Source: Laburnicola sp. R22_1 (lineage: Eukaryota > Ascomycota > Dothideomycetes > Pleosporales > Didymosphaeriaceae). From it: 64,000 nt of DNA. Location: NCBI GenBank assembly GCA_014281115.1, contig JACONQ010000004.1, forward strand, positions 2,852,001 to 2,916,000, written 5' to 3'. The notes below the pieces were generated by a model. The model was given only the letters and a program-made list of their open reading frames with translations, had not been told where the DNA came from and ran no database searches. Of this stretch, positions 20,682-31,200 are shown in pieces. The position numbers were made by a program, and so were the translations under genes. Position 1 is the stretch's first letter. Each line of letters begins with the position of its first letter.

Positions 20682-21852
20682 AGTAATCTTATCTGTAGGC
20701 TATTAGCTTTATAATATTTTGTTTTGCTAATTAATAGTAAAATTGTACTCCCTAAGCTAATTATATCTAATTAATATATCTTCTTCTCTAAAATCTATAA
20801 TATTAATTTATTATTAGTTCTTTAATCTAGTAAGTTCTAGTAATACTTTTTAGGTCTTAAAGCATATTATACTATCCTTATATCCTAGTAGTATATTATT
20901 TATAAGTATAACCTTTATAGGTTCTAGCTTATTCTAGTAGAGTATATTATATTTTTCTACTACCTATAGTAATATAAAGGTCTACTTTACGCTACTATCT
21001 ATAAGCGTGTAAATCTTATATTCTTATACTAGTATATCTACCTTTAGGCGCGTCTATATATTATAGTATACTTTATAAAGAGTTGTTAATTTGCTCTTAC
21101 TAGTATAACCCTATTACTAAAAGCTTTCTAGTTTTTTATTAGTTTTAGGCCCTTTAGAAACTATTCTACGTCCTATTTATTACTAAGGTGTATTTAACAC
21201 TAGTTTTTATAATACCCTATCGATAATATAGCTATATACTATTATTATTATAAGACTTTATTAAGGGCTTTATTAGGTAGAAAGCAACCTACTAATTTTT
21301 TTATTCTCTAATAGTGTTAGCACTTATTATTATAGCACTCTATTTAGTGCTTATCTATATAAGGATCTATATCTATATTTTAATATTATTATTTATAATA
21401 GTTCTGTGTGTCTTTTATATACTAGTTTTCTTTCTTATCTATATTATTATTCTAGTGTCTTTAGTAATTCTATACCTAATATTTCTAAGGCTTTAGGTGC
21501 CTATATCTAGATTAATATCTACTAGTTAATACGTCTTTCTACTTATAAGTATATTTTAAGTATTACTTTTAGTTACAGTCTATTTTAGTAAATTATTATA
21601 TTCTTCCTTATATTTAACCCTATAATTCTTTTAGTTACAAAGTGCTTCGTTCGCGTCTTCTTCCTCTAGTCCTACTAGCTACTATTCTATTATACACTTA
21701 TACGTCCTATAGGTTTTATAAGTGTTATTATAGTATTAGTACTAACTAAGTAGCTTATACTAGTTCTTCTATTCCTATTAATGGTAAATATAGTAAGAAT
21801 TCTTATTTTTTCTATAGGCTAGTCGCGCTCCGCATTCTTCTATAGTAATTAG
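20682..21852 (-). pseudogene. Gypsy copy 1, N-terminal pol and gag-side relic
   Basis: Continues the Gypsy body between the family X and Copia insertions. It is colinear with copy 2 (49370-49670 and 52717-53620), but I could not read domains with confidence because mutation is dense. Confidence 0.65.
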
Positions 21853-21857
21853 AAAAT

Positions 21858-22146
21858 TATTAAATGGGTACTCTACAGCTAGCTATATAAACATCGAATT
21901 CTAATTCTCTATACTAGTAAGCGTAGAGGGTGTATAGGGCGATCGTACAAGAAAAAAGAAATAACATAATAGAACAACTTGGTATTAATTGCTTATCTCT
22001 AGAGAGGGTGCGGATAGAAAGGAGAAGATCCTACAGCGCACGGGCCGCGACGCACAGGCATTATATAATCTCTATATAATGCTATTATGCGGTAATATTA
22101 AAACCTTAACACTCTTAGGTGCCCTTGCCTATATAGTGTACAGACA
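21858..22146 (-). repeat. Element Y, 3' LTR
   Basis: Pairs with 34572-34860; about 289 bp with scattered transitions. Confidence 0.88.
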
Positions 22147-22744
22147 CTGGCAACTTTTTATTTTAAGATTGCTGTTAGTAGTTCTCCCTTTCTCCGCACA
22201 AACTATCTACTTGCTAATATTTACCCTGTCTATTTATTATTCCCCTATTCGTACGCCTTCTACTCTGGCTAGTTTACTCTAGTTAATAGCAAGATTCTAT
22301 TAAGTAACTATTTATTGTACTTTGCTGCCATTTATTGGAGGCGCGATTAGGCTTATTAGTAGTAGAGTAGTAGTCTGGCTAATAGCAGTTAAGAGTAAGA
22401 GTATGTAGTTAATAATAAGATTGCGGCGATAATGTGTTGTTTATATAGAGTTCTTTTGCTTAGTTTATTTCTTATATAATAGATAGATCTAGTTATCTTA
22501 TCTATTTAGATAGTAATATTGGGCAATTATGCAACGTTAGATGAGGGGAAGACAAACGCTAATAAGGGGTAGGAATTAAGACTCTGGATAGAAGGGAGAG
22601 ACATATAAGGTGGGCTTTCCTCTCTCTATTCTTCTCTCTCTTATCCTCTACTTCGAACATCTCTCCATACGTATCCCTTCTCCCCGACTCTTTTCTCTTT
22701 TTATTAAGCTAATTCCCTATTTTATATAGTGCTAAATTGTGTTC
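22147..22744. other. Element Y sequence between its LTR and the young Copia
   Basis: Includes a pyrimidine-rich run (22610-22690, CTCTCTCTATTCTTCTCTC and similar) that is less AT-rich than its surroundings. I see no protein in it; it is probably the 3' untranslated part of element Y. Confidence 0.5.
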
Positions 22745-22749
22745 CTTAT

Positions 22750-23041
22750 TGTCAGATAGACAGTCACTGTGAAATCCAGTGGGTAGGTGTGTACGATCAT
22801 ATGGCCCCTTACAGTGGTAATCAGTGTAAATCACAGTGATTTCACTGTGAAATACACTAAGGAGGCTGGCGCACTACTGTTTTACACTGCCCCTGTACTA
22901 GTCTAAATAGTACTAGTGCGGCTTAGTACTAGATAGTTACTTCTCGAGGTAGCCGAGCTTCTCCGACAGAACACACACAATCAATCAATCAACCCACCAC
23001 TTTTCCATCTCAACTCATCAAGAATACCCGTATATTTGACA
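22750..23041 (+). repeat. Young Copia 5' LTR
   Basis: 292 bp, TG...CA ends. Contains a palindromic CACAGTGATTTCACTGTG and ATAGTACTAGTGCGGCTTAG words. Carries the presumed promoter. Confidence 0.95.
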
Positions 23042-23077
23042 ATTAAGAGTCTCACTGCCTCAATCAAGCTGATTATT

Positions 23078-24340
23078 ATGTCTTTATCGACGCTCAGAGA
23101 TCCCACAGTGATCCTATCCGATTACTCGAACTATACACCATGGCTAAGGCAAATCAAAGCCCGCGCCCAATCTCTAGGGATCTGGGATATCATCGACCCA
23201 GACCAAGAGATCCAACCTATGACCCAACTAGTCATTCCAATCCCACCGAACATCAGTGTTGGCTATGCACCAAGCCCAGCGTTTATCAACGCGAATACCG
23301 ACAACCCTCGCGCACGCCCAACAAGGCCGTCAGACCTGTCGACGACTGGCGTAAGGGCGTACAGAGAGGATTACGACCTCTATAAGGATCAACTCGAAAC
23401 TTTCAAGTTACTCGACCGAAGGTACGAACAACAGAAGGCGAACCTCGACAAGATAGTTGCCCTCATTCAATCAACGACCTCGGCACACTTGCAGACCAAT
23501 TGCTGCACCCCAGATCAATCAATCAGACAATGGATCATCAACCTCACAAACACGGTTGGGGTAGACCAAAACGACGAACTACGACGAGCGAGGATCAGAT
23601 ACCAAGACGCTCTCAAGCCCATGAGATCAGCTGGATCATGGTCCACCTGGCTCACTGAGTACGATCATGCAGCAACAGAAGCAGAGCACAATAGTGTGCC
23701 AGAACTTACGTTGCTAGACTCAGTCAAACAAGATTTTATGAAGGCGGTTACCAACGTCGCATCCCAGTGGGTTACAACCTTCATGCAACATGGGAATAAG
23801 GACCCGAACACTTCAAGAAAAGATATGGTGAAACTCTTCCGAGATCAAATGGCGATGCAGCACCCGATCAAGGGTAAACAAAGGGGCGCCTTTGCTGTTG
23901 CAGGACCATCTCTCGCTGACGGTGGTGCACCCACCCAGACCGCAGATGGGGACGCCCATCCTGTGGATGAAGCAGTATCACTCAAGCGAGGCAGATCACG
24001 CGCCAAGAAAGCTGGCTCTAAAGCCAAATCCAAGCAGTCCGCGAACACAGACGATGAGCCAACGGCAGTTGGTGGCCAGAGAGGATCATACCCCAAGTGC
24101 CCTGCTTGTGAACAACGCCATAGTCTGCAAGACTGCTTTTACGCATTTCCTGACAAGGCACCTGATTGGTTTCAACCGAAGCCAGCAATGAAGGCCCTTA
24201 TGAAGTTCAGGATGGAAAATGACCCTGCGCTTATAGAGAGCGTAAGATCCGTAAAGCGTCCAAGATCACAGACACCAAGAATCAAACAATCAAGCACTCC
24301 TACTCCAACTCGAATCACTGAGATTACTGACGATGAATGA
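23078..24340 (+). CDS. gag: Copia Gag
   Basis: 420 residues from the ATG at 23078 (MSLSTLRDPTVILSDYSNY), the first ATG downstream of the LTR in this frame; an earlier TTG lies inside the LTR and is not used here. The core matches fungal Ty1/Copia Gag (WLRQIKARAQSLGIWDIIDP; LLDRRYEQQKANLDKIVALI). The C-terminus is basic and has a zinc knuckle CPACEQRHSLQDC (CX2CX3HX4C, one residue shorter than the common form). It forms the cytoplasmic virus-like particle and binds the RNA. It ends at TGA 24338-24340, immediately followed by CTAG; the same frame is open beyond the stop into protease, so the stop probably controls the Gag to Gag-Pol ratio by readthrough. Confidence 0.93.
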   Translation: MSLSTLRDPTVILSDYSNYTPWLRQIKARAQSLGIWDIIDPDQEIQPMTQLVIPIPPNISVGYAPSPAFINANTDNPRARPTRPSDLSTTGVRAYREDYDLYKDQLETFKLLDRRYEQQKANLDKIVALIQSTTSAHLQTNCCTPDQSIRQWIINLTNTVGVDQNDELRRARIRYQDALKPMRSAGSWSTWLTEYDHAATEAEHNSVPELTLLDSVKQDFMKAVTNVASQWVTTFMQHGNKDPNTSRKDMVKLFRDQMAMQHPIKGKQRGAFAVAGPSLADGGAPTQTADGDAHPVDEAVSLKRGRSRAKKAGSKAKSKQSANTDDEPTAVGGQRGSYPKCPACEQRHSLQDCFYAFPDKAPDWFQPKPAMKALMKFRMENDPALIESVRSVKRPRSQTPRIKQSSTPTPTRITEITDDE

Positions 24341-26104
24341 CTAGATGGCAGACAAATCACCGTCCTCTCAGCGAGCTTTAATGCTATCGCAGCCTCCTAC
24401 CACTCAGACCCGAACACCTACCCACTACGTTACTCCGCGATCCTCGATTCTGGCACAACCTGCCATATCTTCAACGATATCGATCGTTTCGTCACGCTGC
24501 GACCACCGTCGCCAGGAGACTTCATATGGGCGGGATCATCACGAGTTTGGATAAGGGGATATGGGAGTGTCCATCTACACGTCAAAAGCGTACAAGGAAA
24601 TAGGGTACTAAGGCTAGACAACATCGCCTACTGCCCTGATCTGCTATGCAACCTAGTGTCTTTCCGATTACTCCGCAGGCAAGGCCTCTGGTGGGACACA
24701 AAGGCAGATCCAACAACAATCAAGAGAAGGGACAATACAGTCCTAGCCGAACTTCAAGAACTCTACGGTCAATGGGTACTAGAATACATGCCCGAACAAA
24801 ATCGTACTATACACAATAGTACGTATGCCACACACAAAATCACCACGCGCACCGCACGACGAGCGCAGAAGGCAGACGCCATCACCTGGCACAAACGACT
24901 AGGCCACCCAGGTCCCCAGGCACTAGAACACACTGTGAATCACTGTGAGGGGGTGCGGCTCAAAGGACTTACTACGGTCCAATGCGACGCTTGCGGCAGA
25001 TCAAAGCTTAAGCGACAAATCAGACGACAACCTAGGCAAATCAATAACGGTCCTGGTGAGAGAGTCGCTATAGACTTTCACGACTACGAAGATCAGAGCT
25101 TTACCGGCGAGAAAAGCCAGATGCTCATCACCGATCGATTCTCAGGCATGGCTTGGGACTTCTATTTCAAAGACAACCGACCAGCACGAACAATCATCAA
25201 GTTGCTGAAGGAATTTGTACAATTCATGAAAGTACAATTCAATGTGACTATCAAAGTCATTGAATCCGACAATGAGATCTTCTCAGTCAAACAAGACGTT
25301 CACAGGTGGTGCATCAGTGAAGGTATCGTTATTGAGCCTTCAGCACCTGACACCCAAGCTCAAAATGGAGGAGCTGAACGCTCAGGGGGTGTAATTAAGG
25401 AGAAGGGTCGTGCAATGCGACTTGACGCCAACCTTCCCTTCAACCTATGGCCAGAAATCACACGAGCGGCCGTATACCTATACAATCGAACTCCAAACTA
25501 CGCCAACCGATGGCGATCACCACACGAAGTATTCTTTACGACAGTTGCTTACCAAAACGGCATTGTCACTCAACCAAAGAAACCGAACCAGGCTCACCTC
25601 AGGGCCTATGGCTGTAAAGCCTTCGCCTTGACCGACGATACAAAACGCGGCAAGAGCAAGCTCCAAAGGTTAGACCCAAAGGCATGGGTTGGATACCTAG
25701 TGGGCTACCGATCATCAAACATCTGGAGGGTATGGATCCCACCACTCAACAAAGTTATCAGCACACGCGACGTCATCTTTGACGAAGATAAGGTGTTCTC
25801 AGGCAAAACAGAAGATCTGTTGGACAACCTTATGCACAGTACTACTGAAGAGATTGCTGCATGGACCCGATCAGTGGAGTTGCCACCTCCACCACCCGAA
25901 CAAGAAAACACTGAATCCTTCTATGAGGATGAGTCGATCACTGACTCACGCAATCGCGAGGATGAGGAGGACCCTCCGGGGTACTATCAGGGAGGAAGAT
26001 CAATTACACCTACCCAACACCACCGGCGACACCTCCGCCTGTCACATTACTTGCCCAATCAATGGCGAGTTTTAAAGACGATCAACATGAACAAGTACCC
26101 ATAG
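24341..26104 (+). CDS. pol: Copia Pol part 1: protease and integrase
   Basis: Open in the Gag frame for 587 codons directly after the Gag TGA, with no start codon near its beginning, so translation must come from readthrough. The protease motif AILDSGTTCHIF is near 24437-24472. The integrase zinc-binding region is WHKRLGHPGPQALEHTVNHC...CDACGRSK. The catalytic residues are visible: Asp in VAIDFHDYE, Asp in KVIESDNEIF, Glu in NGGAERSGG. The stop at 26102-26104 (TAG) comes after the integrase. Reverse transcriptase lies in the -1 frame from about 25966 on. The last ~35 residues (QHHRRHLRLSHY...) do not look like Copia hinge sequence, so the frame change may occur upstream of the formal stop. 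Confidence 0.9.
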   Translation, partial: LDGRQITVLSASFNAIAASYHSDPNTYPLRYSAILDSGTTCHIFNDIDRFVTLRPPSPGDFIWAGSSRVWIRGYGSVHLHVKSVQGNRVLRLDNIAYCPDLLCNLVSFRLLRRQGLWWDTKADPTTIKRRDNTVLAELQELYGQWVLEYMPEQNRTIHNSTYATHKITTRTARRAQKADAITWHKRLGHPGPQALEHTVNHCEGVRLKGLTTVQCDACGRSKLKRQIRRQPRQINNGPGERVAIDFHDYEDQSFTGEKSQMLITDRFSGMAWDFYFKDNRPARTIIKLLKEFVQFMKVQFNVTIKVIESDNEIFSVKQDVHRWCISEGIVIEPSAPDTQAQNGGAERSGGVIKEKGRAMRLDANLPFNLWPEITRAAVYLYNRTPNYANRWRSPHEVFFTTVAYQNGIVTQPKKPNQAHLRAYGCKAFALTDDTKRGKSKLQRLDPKAWVGYLVGYRSSNIWRVWIPPLNKVISTRDVIFDEDKVFSGKTEDLLDNLMHSTTEEIAAWTRSVELPPPPPEQENTESFYEDESITDSRNREDEEDPPGYYQGGRSITPTQHHRRHLRLSHYLPNQWRVLKTINMNKYP

Positions 26105-27876
26105 GATCAACACAGCCAGATCAACGTGCTGTGCCATGGGCAGCCGCTTTCCTAGCCGGAACACAGGCAGGTAGCAGAGGCAAATACAAGGGGAAGCCGC
26201 TCGACAAAGCGCAATTCAATCGCATGCTTGCAGCAGGAAAGAAACCCCACCAAAGTGAATTGCCGGAGCCTCCATCTTGCGGAACACGGTTAGAAGACCA
26301 CCCGCTATTCAACATGTGGAAGGATGCTGAGCGAGTACACCTACAAAGCCACAAAGAGATGAGGTCTTGGAGTGAGGTGCCCGTTGCCCCAGTGCGATCA
26401 CGCGGCCACCAAATCCTCGACTGCATGTGGGTGTATACATACAAACTCGACAAACATCATCGATTTCAGAAGTGCAAGGCTAGGTTGGTAGTACGTGGAG
26501 ATCAACAACGCCACCTTACTACTCAAGACACCTACGCCGCAACCCTCGCAGGACGATCATTTCGCCTACTCATGGCTATGGCAGCTCGGTATGACCTAGA
26601 GCTCAGCCAGTACGACGTCACCAACGCTTTCGTCCATGCGAAACTGGACAGAGAACTCTACATGAGAATGCCCCGAGGTTATACCCGACCCGGCACTATC
26701 CTACAGTTGCATAAGGCACTATATGGTCTTCGAATCTCACCACTGCTGTGGCAGAGAGAATTTACCAGTGCTCTTAAGGATCTCGGTTTTGCCGCAGTCC
26801 CTCATGAGCCTTGCTGTATGATCAAAGACGGCATCATTATATTCTTCTATGTAGACGACCTTATCGTCGCCTACTTAAGGGATCAGAAACACGCTGCTGA
26901 CGCAGTAATAAAAAAGATAAGTACAAAGTTCACCCTTACTGGAGGTAACGATCTTCAGTGGTTTCTAGGGATTGAAATCGTCAGAGACCGTGCAAGTAGG
27001 CAACTCTGGCTATCACAGGCGTCCTATGTGGACAAGATCAGTCGCCTTATCGACCGACGCGACCTCAAACACGAAACCCCAATGTCAGCAGTCGAACTGC
27101 TACCTCGAGAAGGACTCGCTACAAAGGCAGAGATCAACCGATACCAGCGAAAGATAGGATCAATCCTGTACGCTGCAGTAACCACGCGCCCTGATATCGC
27201 TTTCGCAAGCTCCCGATTATCGCGCTTCCTATCAAATCCCAGCGACGACCATCACAAAGCCGCCGACCGTGTACTGCTATACTTATCCTCCACCCAATCA
27301 CTAGGGCTACGCTTTGGAGATGCAGACACCTACGAGGTTGCTAGCGACGCGTCGTTTGCAGACAATACCCTCGACAGAAAGAGCTCGCAAGGATACATCA
27401 TTAAGCTGTTTGGTGGACTTGTCGCCTGGAAGGCAAACAAACAAGACACTGTCACCACTTCGACAACTGAAGCTGAGTTGCTGGCACTCTCACAGGTTGC
27501 AAAGGAGGCACTCTTTACGGCTCGGTTGATCGCTGAACTCAAGATCAAACTCTCATCCTCAACAATCACCATCAATTGCGACAATCAACAAACTATCCGA
27601 CTTGTTACCGAAGAAATTGCCAAGTTACAAACAAAGCTTAGGCACGTCGACATACACAATCATTGGCTTCGACAAGAAGTAGTACGTGGAGCTATCAAAA
27701 TCCAGTACCAACAATCAGAAGAAATAGCAGCAGATGGCCTTACAAAGGCTCTGCCAGCTGGCAAATGGACTAAGTTCGTAAATCAACTCGGACTTGAAGA
27801 CGTCAGGGGTAGGATCACCGACCAAGAGGTCGACCTTGACGAATTGGAAGACAGGATGGAAGCTTTTGGACTATGA
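26062..27876 (+). CDS. pol: Copia Pol part 2: reverse transcriptase and RNase H
   Basis: The -1 frame is open from 25966 and reads through a proline-rich hinge (NYTYPTPPATPPPVTLLAQS) into MASFKDDQHEQ. The ATG at 26062 is listed only as a reference point. Reverse transcriptase motifs are intact: KCKARLVVRGDQQ, YDVTNAFVHAKLDRELYMRM, LHKALYGLRISPLLW, FFYVDDLIVAY. RNase H follows (VASDASFADN, TSTTEAELLALSQ, TINCDNQQTIRL, KLRHVDIHNHWLRQ, AADGLTKAL). About 604 residues, ending just before the polypurine tract. All key acidic residues are present. Confidence 0.93.
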   Translation: MASFKDDQHEQVPIGSTQPDQRAVPWAAAFLAGTQAGSRGKYKGKPLDKAQFNRMLAAGKKPHQSELPEPPSCGTRLEDHPLFNMWKDAERVHLQSHKEMRSWSEVPVAPVRSRGHQILDCMWVYTYKLDKHHRFQKCKARLVVRGDQQRHLTTQDTYAATLAGRSFRLLMAMAARYDLELSQYDVTNAFVHAKLDRELYMRMPRGYTRPGTILQLHKALYGLRISPLLWQREFTSALKDLGFAAVPHEPCCMIKDGIIIFFYVDDLIVAYLRDQKHAADAVIKKISTKFTLTGGNDLQWFLGIEIVRDRASRQLWLSQASYVDKISRLIDRRDLKHETPMSAVELLPREGLATKAEINRYQRKIGSILYAAVTTRPDIAFASSRLSRFLSNPSDDHHKAADRVLLYLSSTQSLGLRFGDADTYEVASDASFADNTLDRKSSQGYIIKLFGGLVAWKANKQDTVTTSTTEAELLALSQVAKEALFTARLIAELKIKLSSSTITINCDNQQTIRLVTEEIAKLQTKLRHVDIHNHWLRQEVVRGAIKIQYQQSEEIAADGLTKALPAGKWTKFVNQLGLEDVRGRITDQEVDLDELEDRMEAFGL

Positions 27877-27936
27877 GTTATAGTACGGCTGCGAAGAATT
27901 GGGTCCAGCTTGAGATGGTTCCAAGCTGAGGGGGTG

Positions 27937-28228
27937 TGTCAGATAGACAGTCACTGTGAAATCCAGTGGGTAGGTGTGTACGATCATATGGCCCCTTACA
28001 GTGGTAATCAGTGTAAATCACAGTGATTTCACTGTGAAATACACTAAGGAGGCTGGCGCACTACTGTTTTACACTGCCCCTGTACTAGTCTAAATAGTAC
28101 TAGTGCGGCTTAGTACTAGATAGTTACTTCTCGAGGTAGCCGAGCTTCTCCGACAGAACACACACAATCAATCAATCAACCCACCACTTTTCCATCTCAA
28201 CTCATCAAGAATACCCGTATATTTGACA
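27937..28228 (+). repeat. Young Copia 3' LTR
   Basis: Identical to 22750-23041 by reading; followed by the duplication cttat. Confidence 0.95.
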
Positions 28229-28233
28229 CTTAT

Positions 28234-31200
28234 TATATAATGTCTTGTCTCTATATAATGCTAACTTAGTATAGATAATAGCGCTTGTACTAGTGGGTCT
28301 TAACTAGCTAGGCCTCCCTAGCTTTAATGCCACTATAGTGGCTCTTCTAGATAGAAGAATACGTATTACCCTTCTAACTAGTTCCCAGACAAACTATATA
28401 TTTATCTAGGGTATCTCTATTAATATAAGTTCCTCTATTCTTTGCTTTTTATATAGATGCTAACTATAAAAAATAGGCTAAGGAGTTGCGTGTCGCATAT
28501 CTGCCTTCACATAATATTAATATTATTTTTATAGCTAGTATAGACCTGCGTCTGTGGATTGCTAAGCTTATTTAGCGCGAGGGCTACTTTCGCGCGCTTC
28601 TTATCTAGTTGCATAGTATCCTTAGGGACACTATGTGCGCTTACTACTATGGCGGTAACTCTGGCCCTAGATCCTTTACTAAGTATTGTATAGTGGCAAA
28701 CTTCTAGGCGGAATTGTGCAGTTCTTATGTGTAGCAAAGCCATGGTGCTAGGTGCGATTATCGCATAGGATAGGGCTAAATAGTAGGATAGACACTTCTA
28801 AACATTATCTATAAGTACTAAAATAAAAACTCCTCTCTAAATAACTGTGTGCTATGTCTCTTCTCTTTCTATGCGAATAATAGATAGGAAAATGCGCATT
28901 TTTAAGTAATATGTACGTGTGGAAAGAATTAAATAAATATATTACGTAAAAGAATAGACAAATAATAAAGAAATAGTACTGTGTAAAGGCTAGAAAGAGC
29001 TCGCGCGGAAGGGCTCGAGGCAATCCACTAATACTTTAATAGTGATTATTAAGGTGTTACTAGAGATTAAGAACTCTAGAGCCTAGTTTGGAGTCTTCTT
29101 TGTATAGGCATTAGCAGGGTTGTCCTTTCTATTAATCTATCTAATCTTAGAAATCTCGAGGTGCTTGTATAATTCGCAGAGTAATATAATGTTAATTATA
29201 AGGCGCTTCTTATTTGTGGTTTCTAGTTGTATAAGGCAGTTATAGAGAGACTTCAAATCTATATAGACAACTATAGAAATTAGTAGTAGACTAAGCGTGC
29301 ATACAATCTTCTAGAGGGTTATACTAATAGCAATAGCATTATTAAACCCTCCTACTATACTATATAGCTTACTAGTAAGAATACTTCTTATTACTCTCTT
29401 ATACTTAGTTAAATTCTAGTGTACAATATTTGCCAGAATCTTAAAGTTGTTGCTATTACCTATACAATGCTTATTGCCTAGAGCAATTAGGAATTCTAGC
29501 TATAAGCTTAGGTCCTTATTATTAGTAAATAAGCTATTAGTGAAGATAAACAGCTTCGCGTGTTAAAAATCCAGTAGTATAAAGGTGAGACTATGCTCAC
29601 TATTGTTAATCTGCCATTAGATTTATGCGTTTAATGCCTTAATGTCTTTATGTAAGAGTAATATAGTCTAAGCGGCAATAGATAAATCGAATGCGGCTTC
29701 TAGTTAGCACACAGATGCGATGTAGACGCCTTTTATACGCTGCTCTACATACCTCTAAGTAGTATCCTTATCTTTAGGGTTAATTATGCGAAGGCCCTTT
29801 ACTTACCCTTTTTGTGTAAGAACCATAGTGTTATATATAAGCCGAATTCTTCCACTATTAAACTTAATAGGTTAGTCTTTAGTAAGGATAGTCTTGTCCT
29901 TTGCACAGAAGGCTACTTTCTTTAGCTCTTCTTCTTCTCTTTGTGCGAAGTTCTTATTAATAATGCTAAGAGTATTATCTGTCTAAAGGCTAGTAATCCC
30001 AAAGGTATGCTCTTCTTTATTAGTAATAAGCAGACATAGGTTGTACAACAAAGTCTTTATGCTAAGTTTCTCTTTATAGTAGTTATAGTAGGTCTTAAAC
30101 TAGTAAAGATCTAATTTAGCTGCACTATAGAGTAGTTATACAATACGAAAGATTGTGTCTTATAGAAAGTTTATATATAGTTCCTTAGGTAGTCTAGTAT
30201 AGAGTGTGCGGTTTAGTTTATTAGTAGACTAAATATAGGTCTAAGTAATATCTCGCAGTTCGAAATGCATTCTATACGTTGCCTAAAGACTTACTTCTAA
30301 TGCGAGGAGTAGGCGCTGGCTTATTTTTTAGATAGTAAGTAATTGGGTAAGGATTTTATTCTTCTCCTCATTAGAGTGGCTAGTAAACACAAGGCGGGGT
30401 TTCTTATACAGTTAAGTAGTCTTGCCCTTAACTTCTTGTATAAGGCAGAGGTTAAAGATTCTACCCTTATGCTTAGATAGATCAAAGAGAAGAATCTTAA
30501 ATGTGCCATTGGCAATTAGAGCGTTTATTTCTGTGTGGTCTAACTCTTTAAAAGGTACTCTAGGTGTTATGATTACATCTTCTGCACAGAGCTTTAGAGA
30601 CAGTTCCTAATCGCTTATCTCCTTCTAAGAAAGGAATGCAGTATCCTTTCTTAGGCGGCCTCTCCTTCTCTTTTCTAGAGGATCCCTTTGCACAGGGGCA
30701 ATATTATCTACCTTACGCGATAGTAGAAGAGTGTAATCTTCTTTATAATAGTACAGCTTAACTTGCGTACAGCGAAACTTTACTAGACTATTTTCTAGGT
30801 TAAGAATTATATCTCTATTCTTAATGCCCTTAATCTTATATAGGCCTATCCATCCACCTTTCTCTCTCTAGACCATGACCTTAGATCTAAGTGGGAGCTT
30901 AAGGGCTTCGTGCACTACTAATGGACCATTATAGGTATTTAGCACACAATTAATGTTAGTCTTGTCCCTTTTCTTCTATAACATCTTTATTACCATTTAT
31001 ATGACATTTGTATGTGCGATAATATTAGGCGATAGAAAAGAATATATGCTAATCCTAGAATATGCGCCAAAGACTAGCAGTGTGGGTATGAGGCCATCTA
31101 GGCCTATAGTGTTATTAATAGCTTTGATAGCCATCTAAAGAATGTCCTCCTCATCTATACAATCTTCTAGTTTAGTCTTAAGAATATTAAAGGCTCTGTA

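Larger units (their letters stand above)
22750..28228 (+). mobile_element. Young, structurally intact Copia LTR retrotransposon (5.48 kb)
   Basis: Two 292-bp LTRs, 22750-23041 and 27937-28228, are identical as far as I can read them. Each starts TGTCAGATAGACAGTC and ends TATATTTGACA. A perfect 5-bp duplication, cttat, flanks it (22745-22749 and 28229-28233). A purine-rich tract, AAGCTGAGGGGG, precedes the 3' LTR. No obvious PBS beginning TGG follows the 5' LTR, so the primer may be an internal tRNA segment. Composition is balanced, showing that RIP has not touched it. It sits in the degraded element Y. Confidence 0.96.

Noticed and set aside
21314..21496. Hydrophobic plus-strand ORF of 60 codons
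   Set aside because: Antisense low-complexity product of the mutated Gypsy body.
23036..23077. Extended Gag start inside the LTR
   Set aside because: Relies on a TTG codon; the first in-frame ATG is at 23078.
24345..24554. ATG just after the Copia Gag stop as a reinitiation start for Pol
   Set aside because: It is out of frame with protease-integrase and leads to a short nonsense ORF.
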